A DNA stretch of 64,000 nt from Isoetes taiwanensis (GCA_021234155.1 JAJEKV010000014.1:12255836-12319835), one strand, 5' to 3'; numbered from the stretch's first letter, positions 1-11,809 are shown. Program-made: numbers and translations. The notes: a model not told the origin generated them from the letters alone.

Positions 1-907
1 GTGATCATTGCTGAGCATGATTAGAAGGATTTTGGAAGACTCTGAGTACTTCCCGATCAAGTCCCAAGAGATTTGGTTGGAAATTACCTATTGAAATTAT
101 TTATTGACCAAGTTGATTTTGAAGTAATCAAGTATTATTATCCAACATTATTATGATTGATTTTACCTCCCTATCAATGAAATTTGATGCCTACTTGAAG
201 AAATTATTCTGTTATGATTCTTTACAATTCTCTCTGCTCAAAATTCTACGTAAAATTCCCAAGCACTTTTGATTACTTTTGGCCCATTTGCCATCAATCC
301 TTGAGACATCGGAGCCTATATGTTTTGAAAAATCCAAAAACTCCACTCACAACTCGAAGTTAGAAATTTTGCATTCTCATTTTTGACTATTCTTGATCAG
401 ATTTTGCCAAATCCAGCCCACAAAATTACTTTTGCCTATCCAAATAACAATCTGACCACTTGCCTATATTCCTCATCATCACTACAAAGACATTTGTTTT
501 GGAAATTCTCAAAACTCGTCTGGCAACTCCAAAATCCCAATCTCCGACATCAAGCTGATTTGACTGCTATTGACCAAATTTTGACCGCACTTTGAGCTCG
601 AATAACTCACAAATTAAGTTTCGACTTGGTCGTAAGCTTTTACTATTGGTTACCTACAACTTTTTGACCAAGTCTACAAAGTGATTGACTCAAAAAATCG
701 ATCCGCATATCAATACCACAACCTGTTTTGGCAAAGGTGTCAATTTCTCGAAATGGGAAAGGTATAAACTTCAAATTTTGAACTTGTCTTTGAGATTAGC
801 TTGTATAGATTGATCACCTTAAGTGATCCGAGGTTCTAACCCCAATTTGAGTGAAAACTCAAGTTGGTTCCTTGTGGTTGACCTTTTGCAAAGGTTTAGG
901 GTCAACA
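1..907 (+). repeat. LTR1 of family A, 3' part only
   Basis: This matches the last 900 or so bases of LTR2 (8203-9118) and ends in the same GGGTCAACA. The first two thirds of the LTR lie outside the window. It contains the TATA-like GGTATAAAC motif and the U5 stem-loop at 812-828. Confidence 0.8.
812..828 (+). promoter_or_regulatory. U5 stem-loop of family A LTR1
   Basis: The sequence GATCACCTTAAGTGATC has 6-bp arms (GATCAC/GTGATC) and a CTTAA loop. The same 17-mer is at 9021-9037, 17229-17245 and 23687-23703, and on the minus strand at 57179-57195 and 41908-41924. In intact copies it is followed at once by TGGAGGTTCTA. The equivalent element of family B has a different stem and the same loop. 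Confidence 0.6.
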
Positions 908-910
908 TTT

Positions 911-926
911 TGGAGGTTCTACCGAG
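911..926 (+). promoter_or_regulatory. Putative primer-binding site, unit 1
   Basis: TGGAGGTTCTACCGAG begins three bases after the LTR terminus ...TCAACA, where a minus-strand primer-binding site is expected, and starts with the usual TGG. The same 16-mer is at 9122-9137 and 17326-17341, and on the minus strand at 47192-47207 in family B. The matching tRNA was not identified. Confidence 0.55.
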
Positions 927-947
927 ATTTCTACCGATTTTCAAATC

Positions 948-2029
948 ATGGCTCCAAAACAAAAAGTTTTCCAGCCAGAAAGCAAGAACCAATGGAAGAT
1001 CAGGAGACTTCAGAGCCTTTTCGTAGATAGATCTCTTTCCCCTAATTTTGCAAGTGGATTACTTCAAAGCCCCATTTTTATCGGGCTTTGAGTTGAATAT
1101 GCCTACCCATTGCCTACTTTTGATTCCAAAGATGAGTGCTAATACTTTTCTAAGAGTCTTTGAAGATTATTACAGGAATTTTGGCTTCAAAAAGGATGCA
1201 AGCTATCACAATTCGAAAAGTGTTTTAAAGAAGGAAAGTGAAGTCGGTGCTTGGTTGACTTATGAGAAGCTTATGGGAACCACTTCTTGGGATGACCTTG
1301 TCACCAAGTTTTGGACAGTTTGGAAAACGGGTTGCCCTAAAGACCTTGTTAATGAGTTGCAAAATTTCTCCATTTATGTGAGAGCGTGAGCCAAGACAAG
1401 AAAAGATTGAGTACCTTCATGAATAGATGCTTAAAAGTTCAAGTCACTATTCCCACACTCTTTTGGTGTCTTCCTTTATTAAAGGCTTATCTTCTAGACC
1501 AGAAATTCACGTGAAGCTTATCAAGATTCAAGCTGCGTAAGGTTTTGATTCCATCTACAAAGTTTTTGCCAAGACCATCGAGTTGACCAAGATGTTTTCT
1601 ATCCCCAGAAAAAACACCATAGCTTTCATCATGACCCTTTTACCCCGATGCCACCGATGGTCCTTATGAATCTCACCATTCGTTTCCTATTTATGTCAGT
1701 GCATAAAGAAAAGAAAAAGAAGAAGCCGATTCTCGATTTTAGAAGTCAAAGCAGACCGACAAAGGTGACCCAAGCCTTAGCGTATGACCAAACAACTTGT
1801 GGAGCTCAAGGCAAGCAGTATGTGTAGAACTTACCCCGAATGTATTCATTGCAATAGAACTTCACATCCAAATGACATTTGTTATTGGCAAATATGTCCT
1901 AAATGTAAAAAGAAAGGTCACTTTGGTAGAGAATGTCCAAATTGGCTTTTTGCAATGAAATTGGCCATACCGACCTTAGATGCAATCGTTAATGAATATT
2001 TTGCCAAGCAAGAGAGAGAGAAGAAATGA
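948..2029 (+). pseudogene. gag of array unit 1 (frameshifted)
   Basis: The start ATG lies about 40 bases downstream of the LTR end in the context MAPKQ. The Retrotrans_gag-type capsid region spans about 1090-1640 in several frames. Zinc knuckles follow at about 1840-1960, with CX2CX4HX4C spacing visible in CIHCNRTSHPNDIC and CPKCKKKGHFGREC. The reading frame is broken several times, for example near 1390, 1430 and 1530. These breaks lie where unit 3 shows CAG or CTG, so some may be sequence errors. Capsid and nucleocapsid proteins of this class package element RNA into cytoplasmic particles. Confidence 0.75.
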
Positions 2030-2269
2030 GGCAACTCCTCATGTAATATTTGCAGAGCCTACTAGCTCTATAAGGTTTGTGCAAGCTACGTAAAATGCCA
2101 AAGACCTAAGAAGTGATGGTGGTACAAACCAGAAGTATGGGAGATTCCCACTGCACTGGCCGAGCCTACCAAGTTTGTTCCAGAGCATTCTAGAAGATCA
2201 AACCGCCACTACCACTGTTATGGAAACCCCTCAAGAAATAGCTCCACCTCCCCAACAAAAATATGGTAA

Positions 2270-2870
2270 GAAGGATCATGACTTCGATGAGTTGGATGTT
2301 TTACTAAAAAATTCCAAAGTAAGTGTGGACCATTGTTAAAGATTGCACCTGGTTATAGGAAAAAGTTATTACAACAAACTACTTTTTAGTGAGGCAAAGG
2401 GTTTGTGTAGGTGTTGCAAATGCCACTAATCTTATTCTCGCCCAACATGAGGAGGATCCGTGTGCATTTATGTGCTCACCTACTCTAGGAGGTTATTCTT
2501 TTCCAATGTATTGTTGGATGGAGGCTCACCTTTTAAATATCATGCCTTATCATGTTATGAAAAAATGTGGGCTCGAGATAGATAAAAGGTCATCTGCTTT
2601 GTTAAAATCTTTTTCTAATGCTAAGATAGCACCAGCTTGGAATTGTGACCAAGGTTCCCGTTAACACCGAAGGCATTGTTGTAGCCGCCAATTTTGTTGT
2701 TGTTGCTTTTGAAGATTTAGGAGAAGATGCGCATATATGATCTCTTTGTCGGGAAGAAGGTGGATGGCTACAGATTGATGCTAGGCCAACTGGTCTCAAG
2801 GGAGATGCACCATTTCAAATGGCACTCAAGTGGCCACAATCTACAACCGGATGGTCCTTATGGCTTTAAT
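2270..2870 (+). pseudogene. Aspartic protease region of unit 1
   Basis: The region encodes a linker (LKNSK...LLKIAPGYRKKLL) and then a retropepsin-like domain whose active-site triad appears as DGGS before LNIMPYHVMKKCGLEID in the better-preserved unit 2. In this copy the frame is broken around the active site. Retropepsins cleave the gag-pol precursor. Confidence 0.65.
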
Positions 2871-2949
2871 GAAGAGGTACATTTTATCAAAGAAATGCTT
2901 ATAGAAGAACCCCTAGGATCTTATAGTCTAGCAACCCCTAGCACAAAGA

Positions 2950-3440
2950 AAATTGATTTGATTCCTTTAATTAGAGAGTGTGCACTACCCCCTCCAAGAT
3001 GGCGTAAAAGGTTGTTTATGGTTTGATGGAGGAATATCAAAGAAATTGAATGTAGCTTCATCTCGCAGCCTATATTAAAAGATACCGCCAATAAACTTTT
3101 GGCTAAGGTAGGAAGGATTTTTCCTCAAATAACTTCTAATGTAGCAGAATACAAGGCTTTGATTGTGTCTCCGTGAAGCTAAAGCTATGGATATTTCAAT
3201 TATACATATCTATGGGGGTTCTCGCTAGTCTCCAGACAAAGTTAATGGTGAATACCAAGCTAAGAATGTCGATATGGAGCTCCGTGAGGAATCAGGTAAT
3301 GGGAATGCTTGATCATTTTACTTCTTGGGAAATCACTCATATCCCAAGGGAGCAGAATTGGGAAGTCGATGCTTTGTGCAGAGACACATTGATGACTTAT
3401 TTATCCGAGGGAGCTATACCTGTGAGGGAAGATCTCGATG
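2950..3440 (+). pseudogene. Archaeal-type RNase H domain of unit 1, placed before RT
   Basis: Across broken frames the motifs are a first DGG, then NVAEYKALI (Glu), then YGDS (Asp), then VNGEYQAKN, then HIPREQNWEVDAL (last Asp). This is the pattern of the second, archaeal-type RNase H in plant Tat elements. It lies between protease and reverse transcriptase, whereas in the Tat elements I know it follows the ordinary RNase H. The activity would degrade RNA in RNA:DNA hybrids. Confidence 0.65.
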
Positions 3441-3599
3441 AGGATGAGGCTAAGGAGCTTTGTCCCATACTAGTTATAAATGCATCTCGTGAAAAAGCAA
3501 TCAATGAAGTTATAATCAACAAGCATGGCCATCAAAGAACTCTGTTGCTTGGGAGATCTTTTGACACACAAAACAAGGAAGAGATCAATAAATTCTTTG

Positions 3600-4490
3600 A
3601 AGAGAGGAGGATGTGTTTGCCCGATTATTCTCGAGCTTATTGGTATCAAAGAGGAGGTATGTCAATTTGAAATTAAAATTAAGGAAGGGTGTAAGCCCTG
3701 CCTTCTAGAAGTTAAGAAGAATAAATGCTTCACTTTTAGATCTAATCAAAGATGAATTGCATAAGATGTTGGATGCAGGTGTCATTGTAGAAATCATTAA
3801 CCCCGAATGGGTATCCCGCATTGTTCCAAAGTGGAAAAAAAAGAATGGAACTTTGAGAATTTGCATAGATTATCAAGATTTGAACAAAGCCACCATAAAA
3901 GATTGTTATCCTTTGCCTTTTTGGAAGAAATTCTATATGTCAAGTTGTGGAAAGACATGTACTCATTTTTGGATGGTTTTTTCGTGGTTCAACCAGATTA
4001 GCATCAAAGAGGAAGACCAGCCAAAGACTTCATTTATCACCCCCGGGTACTTATGCTATGAAAAGAATGCCATTTGGCCCTGATGAATGCCCCAGCCTAC
4101 TTTCCAAAGAGCAATGGATGTCATTTTCAAAACCATGGGCTGCTGAAGAATTTAGAGTGTATCTAGATGACCTTGTTTGGGTTCTCATTCTAATAACCAT
4201 GTGGAATTGCTTGCAAAAATCTGCTCTTTATGCAGGACTTCAGGAGTCAATCTAAATCCAAAAAAATGCATCTTTTTTGCATCCAAAGGACAACTCTTGG
4301 GACATGAAGTATCGAGCCAAGGTATTCAAGTTGCTCAAGATAAAATTGAAGCCCTCAAAAAAATTAGTACCTCCCAAGAATTTGAAGCAGGTGTTAAGAG
4401 TTTTATTGGTATGACAAGTTTCCTTAGGATGTATATTCCAAATTTTGCTCATATTTTAAGTCCCATCTCTAGGTTCACCAGATAGGGAAG
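3600..4490 (+). pseudogene. Reverse transcriptase of unit 1
   Basis: The order of motifs is typical of gypsy RT: INPEWVSRIVPKWKKKNG, then RICIDYQDLNKATIKDCYPLP, an SFLDG-type catalytic segment, then YLDD near 4158-4170, then NLNPKKCIFFASKGQLLGHEVSSQGI. At least four frameshifts separate these pieces, at about 3925, 3985, 4080 and 4180. Confidence 0.75.
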
Positions 4491-4539
4491 TTTTCTAAAC
4501 TGAAAGCAAGCACATACCTATCACATGGACCAGAATGCC

Positions 4540-4990
4540 AAGAAGCTTTTGACTTTCTTATTTTATCTATATGTGAAGCTACTCTTTTAAAGAAACCAGA
4601 TTTGAGCCCCGCCATTTGAGGTTTATATCATCTGTTACTAAAAAGGCTATAGGTTTAGCCATTTTGCGGTGATAAGCACACCATAGTTTTTGCAAGCAAA
4701 CAATGGTCCGCCCCTTGAAGAAAGATATACCAGAATAGAAAAAAAGTGTCGGGCCGCTTCTCATGTTCCTCATCAATAGGCAAGGGCATCTACTTGAAAA
4801 GCCAAGTTCAAGTTCATATGAAGCAAAATCCAATGGGATTGCTATTTGGTAAAGCAACTAATAAACCAAAAATTCAGAGGTGGGCTTGTAAGTTGCAAAG
4901 TTATGATATCTCAAAAGAGTTGCACTTGACACGAAATCCTAGCCTCTACTTGCCTTATATATTTTTTTTGATCATGAAGATGAATTGAAT
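4540..4990 (+). pseudogene. RNase H (gypsy type) of unit 1
   Basis: This corresponds to the segment after the RT thumb, starting at CQEAFDF. It includes KKAIGLA, FASKQW and the connection region WACKLQSYDIS...NPSLYLPYI. Frames change at about 4615, 4670 and 4750 relative to unit 2. Confidence 0.55.
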
Positions 4991-5159
4991 AGTATCGACA
5001 CCTCACTTTGCAAGAGAGCACATTTAGAGGAAACTCGTGAAGATCAAGTCAAAGGAGGATGGCAGCAACCCATTAGAGATTTTTACAACATGGGATCATC
5101 TCCTCAAATCTCACTTCAAATCAAAGAAGGAGACTCAAGGACAAGTGCATAATTCAAGC

Positions 5160-6335
5160 TGATAGATAATGTTCTCGCGGCAAAGTCAATAGGGATGGAT
5201 TTTGCCGAGATGTGTAAGTGAAGATGAATCGCCTTTAATTATTAGGGAAATGCATAAGGGTATCCAGGGGGGACATTTTGTCGGGGATACCAATCGCAAA
5301 AAAAGATCCTTAGGTCTGGGTATTATTGGCCTACTGCTTTTAAAGATTGCTATGAGATCATAAAGACTTGCCATAAGTGTCGATTTTTTGCAAAAGGATT
5401 TTATTACCCACCTGCCCTGAATCCTATTATCTCCCCGTGACCTTTTCAAATTTGGGGGTTAGATTATATTGGTCCTATTAACCCTTCTTCTACAGGTCAA
5501 CATCAGATATTATTGTGGCTACTGACTATTTTACTAAATGGGCAGAGGCCATACCTTTGAGGCAAGCCAATGCCCTCACCCATCGCAAGATTCTTACATG
5601 AGTTTGTTTGCTCTAGGTTTGGTATTCCTTTCCAGATACATTCTGATAGGGTAACCCTTTGTTAATGAAGTCATTACTAATTTGTTGGGTATTTTGAAGG
5701 TCAAACATACCAAGAGCTCCTCATACTATCCTCGTGGTAATGGACAAGTCAAGCTACTAACAAAGTGTTGAAAACATTTTGCGTAAAACAATTGAGGTCA
5801 ACAAAAGGGATTGGCATATCAAAATAGTGGATGCACTTTGGGCTTATAGAGTCACTATCAAAAACAGCTACAAACCATACACCTTTCAATTTGGTTTATG
5901 GCATAGAAGCAAGCCCTACTAAGAGAACTCGAAGCTACCTTCCTTAAGATTAGCTCATAAATTGTGCTTACCTTTTGAACATGCCTTTGCTGTGAGAGAC
6001 CGGATGCCTTGTTACATTTGGATGAGTACGTAATGGAAGCCGAGAACACAAACTTGCTGAAAAAGGCTAAAGATCCGGGTCGCATTTAAGGTCGCCCAAA
6101 ATACAAGGCACCTTTTAAAAGGAGAGCTTGTTCTCAAATGGAACAAGTCAAAGGAGGACTCACCGGCAAATTTGATAACATTTGGGAAGGACCCTTTGTA
6201 GTGCCGGATCCCGCAGTACAAATTTTATTGGCTACAAGAAGTTGCTTCAGTGGATGCCACCGCCAAATCCTATCAACATCCTCAAGACCGAAAGGTATTG
6301 GGACCAAAGATACTTGCTTGTCTCTCTTTTTACAT
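5160..6335 (+). pseudogene. Integrase of unit 1
   Basis: The region encodes the H2C2 zinc-binding segment (MHKG...TCHKC), the rve catalytic core (WGLDYIGPINPSS, TDYFTKWAEA, SDRG, NGQAEATNK) and the C-terminal part ending NIWEGPFVV and KRYWDQ. It is interrupted by many one- to three-base changes compared with unit 2. No separate env-like ORF follows before LTR2. Confidence 0.75.
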
Positions 6336-6537
6336 TAAAAGCTTAGAAGTTTGTAGTAGATTTAAAGTAGTTAGATCAGCTTTGACTTTTGAGCATCTTT
6401 ATTCCAAAGCAGCTAGATCAGCTTTGATTTTGAGCACACTACTCTAATATGATTGGTTTCATGTTTTCTAGGATGACCTCAGACTGCATAAAGTATACAT
6501 GATTTCAAGAACAGGACTGATGCTACTAATTACCAAG

Positions 6538-9118
6538 TGTCATATGCAGGAGCACCCTTCCTCCATTTTCTCATGTGTTTTAAATAGTCCTACCATCCAC
6601 TCAGCCCCTTATTCCTCTTTTCATATTTTCTACCAAAGACTCCGCAAGAAAGTCACCTTCACCATCATAGCAGAGTTGCAAGTAATTGAGACTAATTGGT
6701 TTGTGTGTTTCCATGACAGTGTGCACTCTTGTTCCATCTTTTCATCTGTTTGATTTAGTCCTACCTACCATTTAAAACCTCTCATTCTTGTTTTCATTCC
6801 CAAGCACTCGAATTCATCTTTACCATCATAGCAGAGCCAGAACCTTTGAAGATCAAGGAAGGAGCATACATTTTCTTGTTTTGAGAGGCCTCAAGCACTT
6901 GCACACTCACTTCATCTCCAGTTCATCACCACCTCACCATATCCACACACTCACTTTCTTTTCACTCACCTCATTCCATTCACAATCATTCCACCACCCT
7001 TTTGTCATACTCACATTCATTTCTACCTTTTTTATCCATATTATTCCCTCACCACATTCATACTTGCATTTCACACTCTCATATCTCTATTTGGACACCT
7101 TGGCACAAAATTGAAGACCCCTCTAGTTATTCATTTTTTAACATCACATGGCTGAGGGGACCAGCCTTTTTTTTTTTTTATAGATGTTGCCCCCAAAAGG
7201 GCAACATGCTAATTGTGGTCTATGCATTCAAACTAGGTCAATTTATCTTAAGAGATTAGGTCAAAGTTTGGAAGAACCTTGGTATTCAACATTGATGTGG
7301 AGGTCAAAAGGAATTCATTCTTCAAGTTAACAAGTGTTCAAGGTTCAAGGCTCACATGAGGTACTTTATTTGAGGTCAAAATGCTTAGTCAAAGAATATG
7401 CTCTAGAAGATTCTGGGTTATGAAGTTTGGAAGTTGAAGTTTGGAAGATTCCCTTATATGGTTCCATCCTTGTCATTTTGTTTTTTGCTTAGCCAATTTT
7501 CCTTCTTAGATCCCCAACTTATCTCATTACCATTATTTGTTAATCTTTCCATGACATCTTCCTTATTCATTCTTCATGTCCACTTTTGCACCATTACTCT
7601 CCACCTTTGCTTTTTCCTTGCCATAAACACTTACTCCAACCTTTGCTTAGTCATGGACCTTTTTTTACACCCATACCTTATTATCTCCCATCTCCACCAT
7701 CCACATGAGCCCTTGTTGCCCCCATGGCTAACCTCTATTTTTCAACCTCTTGTCTTATGGTTACACCCTTATTGGTTCCCAACTCCCTCAAATTGGTCTC
7801 ATGGCCTTGCAAACTTCAAATTAGGGCATGGGTGCTTGATACCATGGTCTAGGCTTGCATAAAACCTTAAAGAAATCTGAGCCTTGAATTTGAACCATAG
7901 TAAAACTTTCAAGAAATCCAAAATACGGAATATTCCCAAAGATATCTAAGGGAAATACGCGAACCAGACGCTGGAATTTCCCTAAATATACGGCCATGAA
8001 CCCTAAATCTCTCGAGATCATGAAATCATGCCGGAATCAACTCTACCGCCTCTCCTAACCCTCGCTATTTCTGGATTCCCGCCGCTCCTAAACTTAATGA
8101 ACCACAAATCAAGCCCTAAGATCCGGAACCACTAAATTTGAAAATATATATGGGAAATTAGATCCCAGAAATTTTGAAGGCCCAGAAGCATAAATCTTAT
8201 CGTGATCATTGCCGAGCATGATTAGAAGGATTTTGAAGACTCGAGTACTTCCCATCAAGTCCCAAGAGATTTGGTTGGAAATTACCTATTGAAATTATTT
8301 ATTGACCTGAAGTTGATTTTGAAGTAATCAAGTATTATTATCCAACATTATTATGATTGATTTACCTCCCTATCAATGAAATTTGATGCCTACTTGAAGA
8401 AATTATCTCTCTATGATTCTTTACAATTTCTCTGCTCAAAATTCTACGTAAAAATTCCCAAGCACTTTTGATTACTTTTTGGCCCATTTGCCATCAATCC
8501 TTGAGACATCTGGAGCCTATATGTTTTGAAAAATCCAAAAACTCCACTCACAACTCGAAAGTTAGAAATTTTTGCATTCTGCTTTTGACTATTCTTGATC
8601 AGATTTTGCCAAATCCAGCCACAAAAATTACTTTTGCCTATCCAAATAACAATCTGACCACTTGCCTATATTCCTCATCATCACTACAAAGACATTTGCT
8701 TTGGAAATTCTCAAAAACTCGTCCGGCAACTCCAAAATCCCAATCTCTCGATCATCGCTTTCAGATTTGATCGCTATTGACCAAATTTTGACAAGACTTT
8801 GAGCTCGAATAACTCATTAAATTAAGTTTCCGACTTGGTCGAAGCTTTACTATTGGTTACCTACAACTTTTTTGACCAAGTCTACAAAGTGATTGACTCA
8901 AAAATCGACCGCATATCAATACCACAACCTGCTTTTGGCAAAGGTGTCAATTTCTCGAAATGGGAAAGGTATAAAACTTCAAATTTTTGAACTTGTCTTT
9001 GAGATTAGCTTGCATAGATTGATCACCTTAAGTGATCCGAGGTTCTAACCCCAATTTGAGTGAAAACTCAAGTTGGTTCCTTGTGGTTGACCTTTTTAAG
9101 CAAGGTTTAGGGTCAACA
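6538..9118 (+). repeat. LTR2 of family A (shared by units 1 and 2)
   Basis: The 2581-bp LTR begins TGTCATATGCAGG and ends GGGTCAACA. The 3' end is firm because all copies stop matching there. The 5' end is inferred from the conserved TGTCA start seen also in the minus-strand copy (59601) and in family A' (33925 and 37455). The first 350 bp hold two diverged direct modules that each contain ATAGCAGAG. An almost G-free tract spans about 6912-7092. TATA-like GTATAAAAC is at 8969-8977. Two ORFs inside it are judged non-coding. Confidence 0.75.
6912..7092 (+). repeat. G-poor (CAT-only) tract in LTR2
   Basis: About 180 bases of this strand contain only a few G residues and are rich in TCAC, CATTC and CCAC steps. 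The same bias is kept in LTR3 (15121-15290), LTR4 (21541-21720) and the divergent minus-strand copy (about 59060-59240, where C is rare on the + strand). Confidence 0.6.
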
Positions 9119-9121
9119 TTT

Positions 9122-9137
9122 TGGAGGTTCTACCGAG
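9122..9137 (+). promoter_or_regulatory. Putative primer-binding site, unit 2
   Basis: The 16-mer is identical to that of unit 1 and lies three bases after the LTR2 end at 9118. Confidence 0.55.
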
Positions 9138-9160
9138 ATTTCTACCCGATTTTCGAAATC

Positions 9161-10240
9161 ATGGCTCCAAAACAAAAGTTTTCAGCAGAGCAAGAACCAA
9201 TGGAAGATCGTGAGACTTCAGAGCCTTTCAGAGATAGATCTCTTCCCCCCTAATTTTGCAAGTGGATTACTTCAAAGCCCGCCTTTATCGGGCTTGAGTT
9301 GAATATGCCTACTCCATTGCCTACTTTTTGATTCCAAAGATGAGTGCTAATACTTTTCTAAGAGTCTTTGAAGATTATTAGGTGAATTTTGGCTTCAAAA
9401 AAGGATGCAAGCTATCACAATTCGAAAAGTGTTTTAAAGAAGGAAAGTGAAGTCGGTGCTTGGTTGACTTATGAGAAGCTTATGGGAACCACTTTGGGAT
9501 GACCTTGTCACCAAGTTTTTGGACAGGTTTGGAAAACGGTTGCTCCTAAAGACCTTGTTAATGAGTTGCAAAATTTCTCCATTTATGCAGGTGTGAGAGC
9601 GTGAGCCAAGACAAGAAAAGATTGAGTACCTTCATGAATAGATGCTTTTAAAGTTCAAGTCACTATTCCCACACTCTTTTTGGTGTTCCTTTATTAAAGG
9701 CTTATCTTCTAGACCAGAAATTCACTGTGAAGCTTATCAAGATTCAAGCCGCGTAAGGTTTTGATTCCATCTACAAAGTTTTTTGCCAAGACCATCGAGT
9801 TGACCAAGATGTTTTCTATCCCCGCCAGAAAAACACCATAGCTTTCATCATGACCCTTTTACCCCGATGCCACCGATGGTCCTTATGAATCTCACCATTC
9901 TGTCCTATTTATGCTGCGGCATAAAGAAAAGAAAAAGAAGAAGCCGATTCTCGATTTTAGAAGTCAAAGCAGACTCGACAAAGGTGATCAAGCCTTAGCG
10001 TATGACCAAACAACTTGTGGAGCTCAAGGCAAGGTGGCAGGTAGAACTTACCCCGAATGTATTCATTGCAATAGAACTTCACATCCAAACCGACATTTGT
10101 TATTGGCAAATATGTCCTAAATGTAAAAAGAAAGGTCACTTTGGTAGAGAATGTCCAAAGGCTTTTTGTAAATGAAATTGGCCATACCGACCTTTAGATG
10201 CAATCCGTTAATGAATATTTTGCCAAGCAAGAGAGAGAGA
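9161..10240 (+). pseudogene. gag of array unit 2 (frameshifted)
   Basis: The ATG gives MAPKQKFSAEQEPMEDRETSEPF before the first break. Capsid sequence follows to about 9850 and two zinc knuckles lie at about 10055-10160. A third knuckle-like motif (FCNEIGHTDLRC) can be read in a shifted frame just after them. Breaks fall at about 9300, 9505, 9600, 9650 and 9730. Confidence 0.75.
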
Positions 10241-10442
10241 AGAAATCTGAGGCAACTCCTCATGTAATATTTGCAGAGCCTACTAGCTCTATAAGGTTTG
10301 TGCAAGCTACGTAAAATGCCAAAGACCGAAGAAGTGATGGTGGTACAAACCAGAAGTATGGGAGATTCCCACTGCACTGGCCGAGCCTACCAAGTTTGTT
10401 CCCAGAGCATTCTAGAAGATCAAGACCGCCACTACCACTGCT

Positions 10443-11100
10443 ATGGAAACCCCTCAAGAAATAGCTCCACCTCCCCAACAAAAATATGGTAAGAAGGATC
10501 ATGACTTCGATGAGTTGGATGTTTTACTAAAAAATTCCAAAGTAAGTGTGGACCTATTTACATTGTTAAAGATTGCACCTGGTTATAGGAAAAAGTTATT
10601 ACAACAAACTACTTTTAGTGAGGCAGTGGCTTGTGTAGGTGTTGCAAATGCCACTAATCTTATTCTGGCCCAACATGAGGAGGATCCAGGTGCATTTATG
10701 TGCTCAGCTACTCTAGGAGGTTATTCTTTTTCCAATGTATTGTTGGATGGAGGCTCACCTTTAAATATCATGCCTTATCATGTTATGAAAAAATGTGGGC
10801 TCGAGATAGATAAAAGGTCATCTGTTTTGTTAAAATCTTTTTCTAATGCTAAGATAGCACCAGTTGGAATTGTGACCAAGGTTCCTCGCTAACATCGGAG
10901 GCATTGTTGTAGCTGCCAATTTTGTTGTTGTTGCTTTTGAAGATTTAGGAGAAGATGCAGACATATATGATCTCTTGCTGGGAAGAAGGTGGATGGCTAC
11001 AGTTGATGCTAGGCCAATCTGGTCTGAAGGGAGATGCACCATTTCAAATGGCACTCAAGTGGCCACAATCTACAACCGGGATGGTCCTTATGGCTTTAAT
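10443..11100 (+). pseudogene. Protease region of unit 2, best-preserved copy
   Basis: An uninterrupted frame from 10443 to 10892 (149 codons) covers the post-gag linker and the retropepsin core, with the active-site DGGS near 10748 in the context VLLDGGSPLNIMPYH. The frame shifts at about 10885 in a stretch where unit 1 reads differently, and domain sequence continues to about 11100 as RRWMATVDARPIW. Confidence 0.75.
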
Positions 11101-11169
11101 GAAGAGGTACATTTTATCAAAGAAATGCTTATAGAAGAACCCCTAGGATCTTATAGTCTAGCAACCCCT

Positions 11170-11640
11170 AGCACAAAGAAAATTGATTTGATTCCTTTAA
11201 TTAGAGAGTGTGCACTACACCCCTCAAGATGGCGTAAAAGGTTGTTTATGGTTTGATGGAGGAATATCAAAGAAATTGAATGTAGCTTCATCCGCAGCCT
11301 ATATTAAAAGATACCGCCAATAAACTTTTGGCTAAGGTAGGAAGGATTTTTCCTCAAATAACTTCTAATGTAGCAAAATACAAGGCTTTGATTGCAGGTC
11401 TCCGTGAAGCTAAAGCTATGGATATTTCAATTATACATATCTATGGGGATTCTCGCTAGTCCGCAGACAAAGTTAATGGTGAATACCAAGCTAAGAATGC
11501 CGATATGGAGCTCCGTGAGGAATCAGGTAATGGGAATGCTTGATCATTTTACTTGGGAAATCACCATATCCCAAGGGAGCGTAATTGGGAAGCCGATGCT
11601 TTGTGCAGAGACACATTGATGACTTATTTATCTGAGGGAG
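11170..11640 (+). pseudogene. Archaeal-type RNase H domain of unit 2
   Basis: The segment lies between the protease and RT of the same unit. Readable pieces include PSTKKIDLIPLIRECAL, LREAKAMDISIIHIYGDS and REQNWEADAL-like sequence around 11575-11605. The frame is lost at about 11215, 11290, 11460 and 11565. Confidence 0.65.
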
Positions 11641-11809
11641 CTATACCAGAGGAAGATCTCGATGAGGATGAGGCTAAGGAGCTTTGTCCCATACTAGTTA
11701 TAAATGCATCTCAGGAAAAAGCAATCAATGAAGTTATAATCAACAAGCATGGCCATCAAAGAACTCGCTTGTGGGAGATCTTTTGACACACAAAACAAGG
11801 AAGAGATCA

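Noticed and set aside
7434-7862. 142-codon ORF in LTR2, identical in LTR3 (15635-16063)
   Set aside because: It lies wholly inside an LTR in a T/C-rich region. The identity follows from recent LTR duplication, and no motif or domain is visible.
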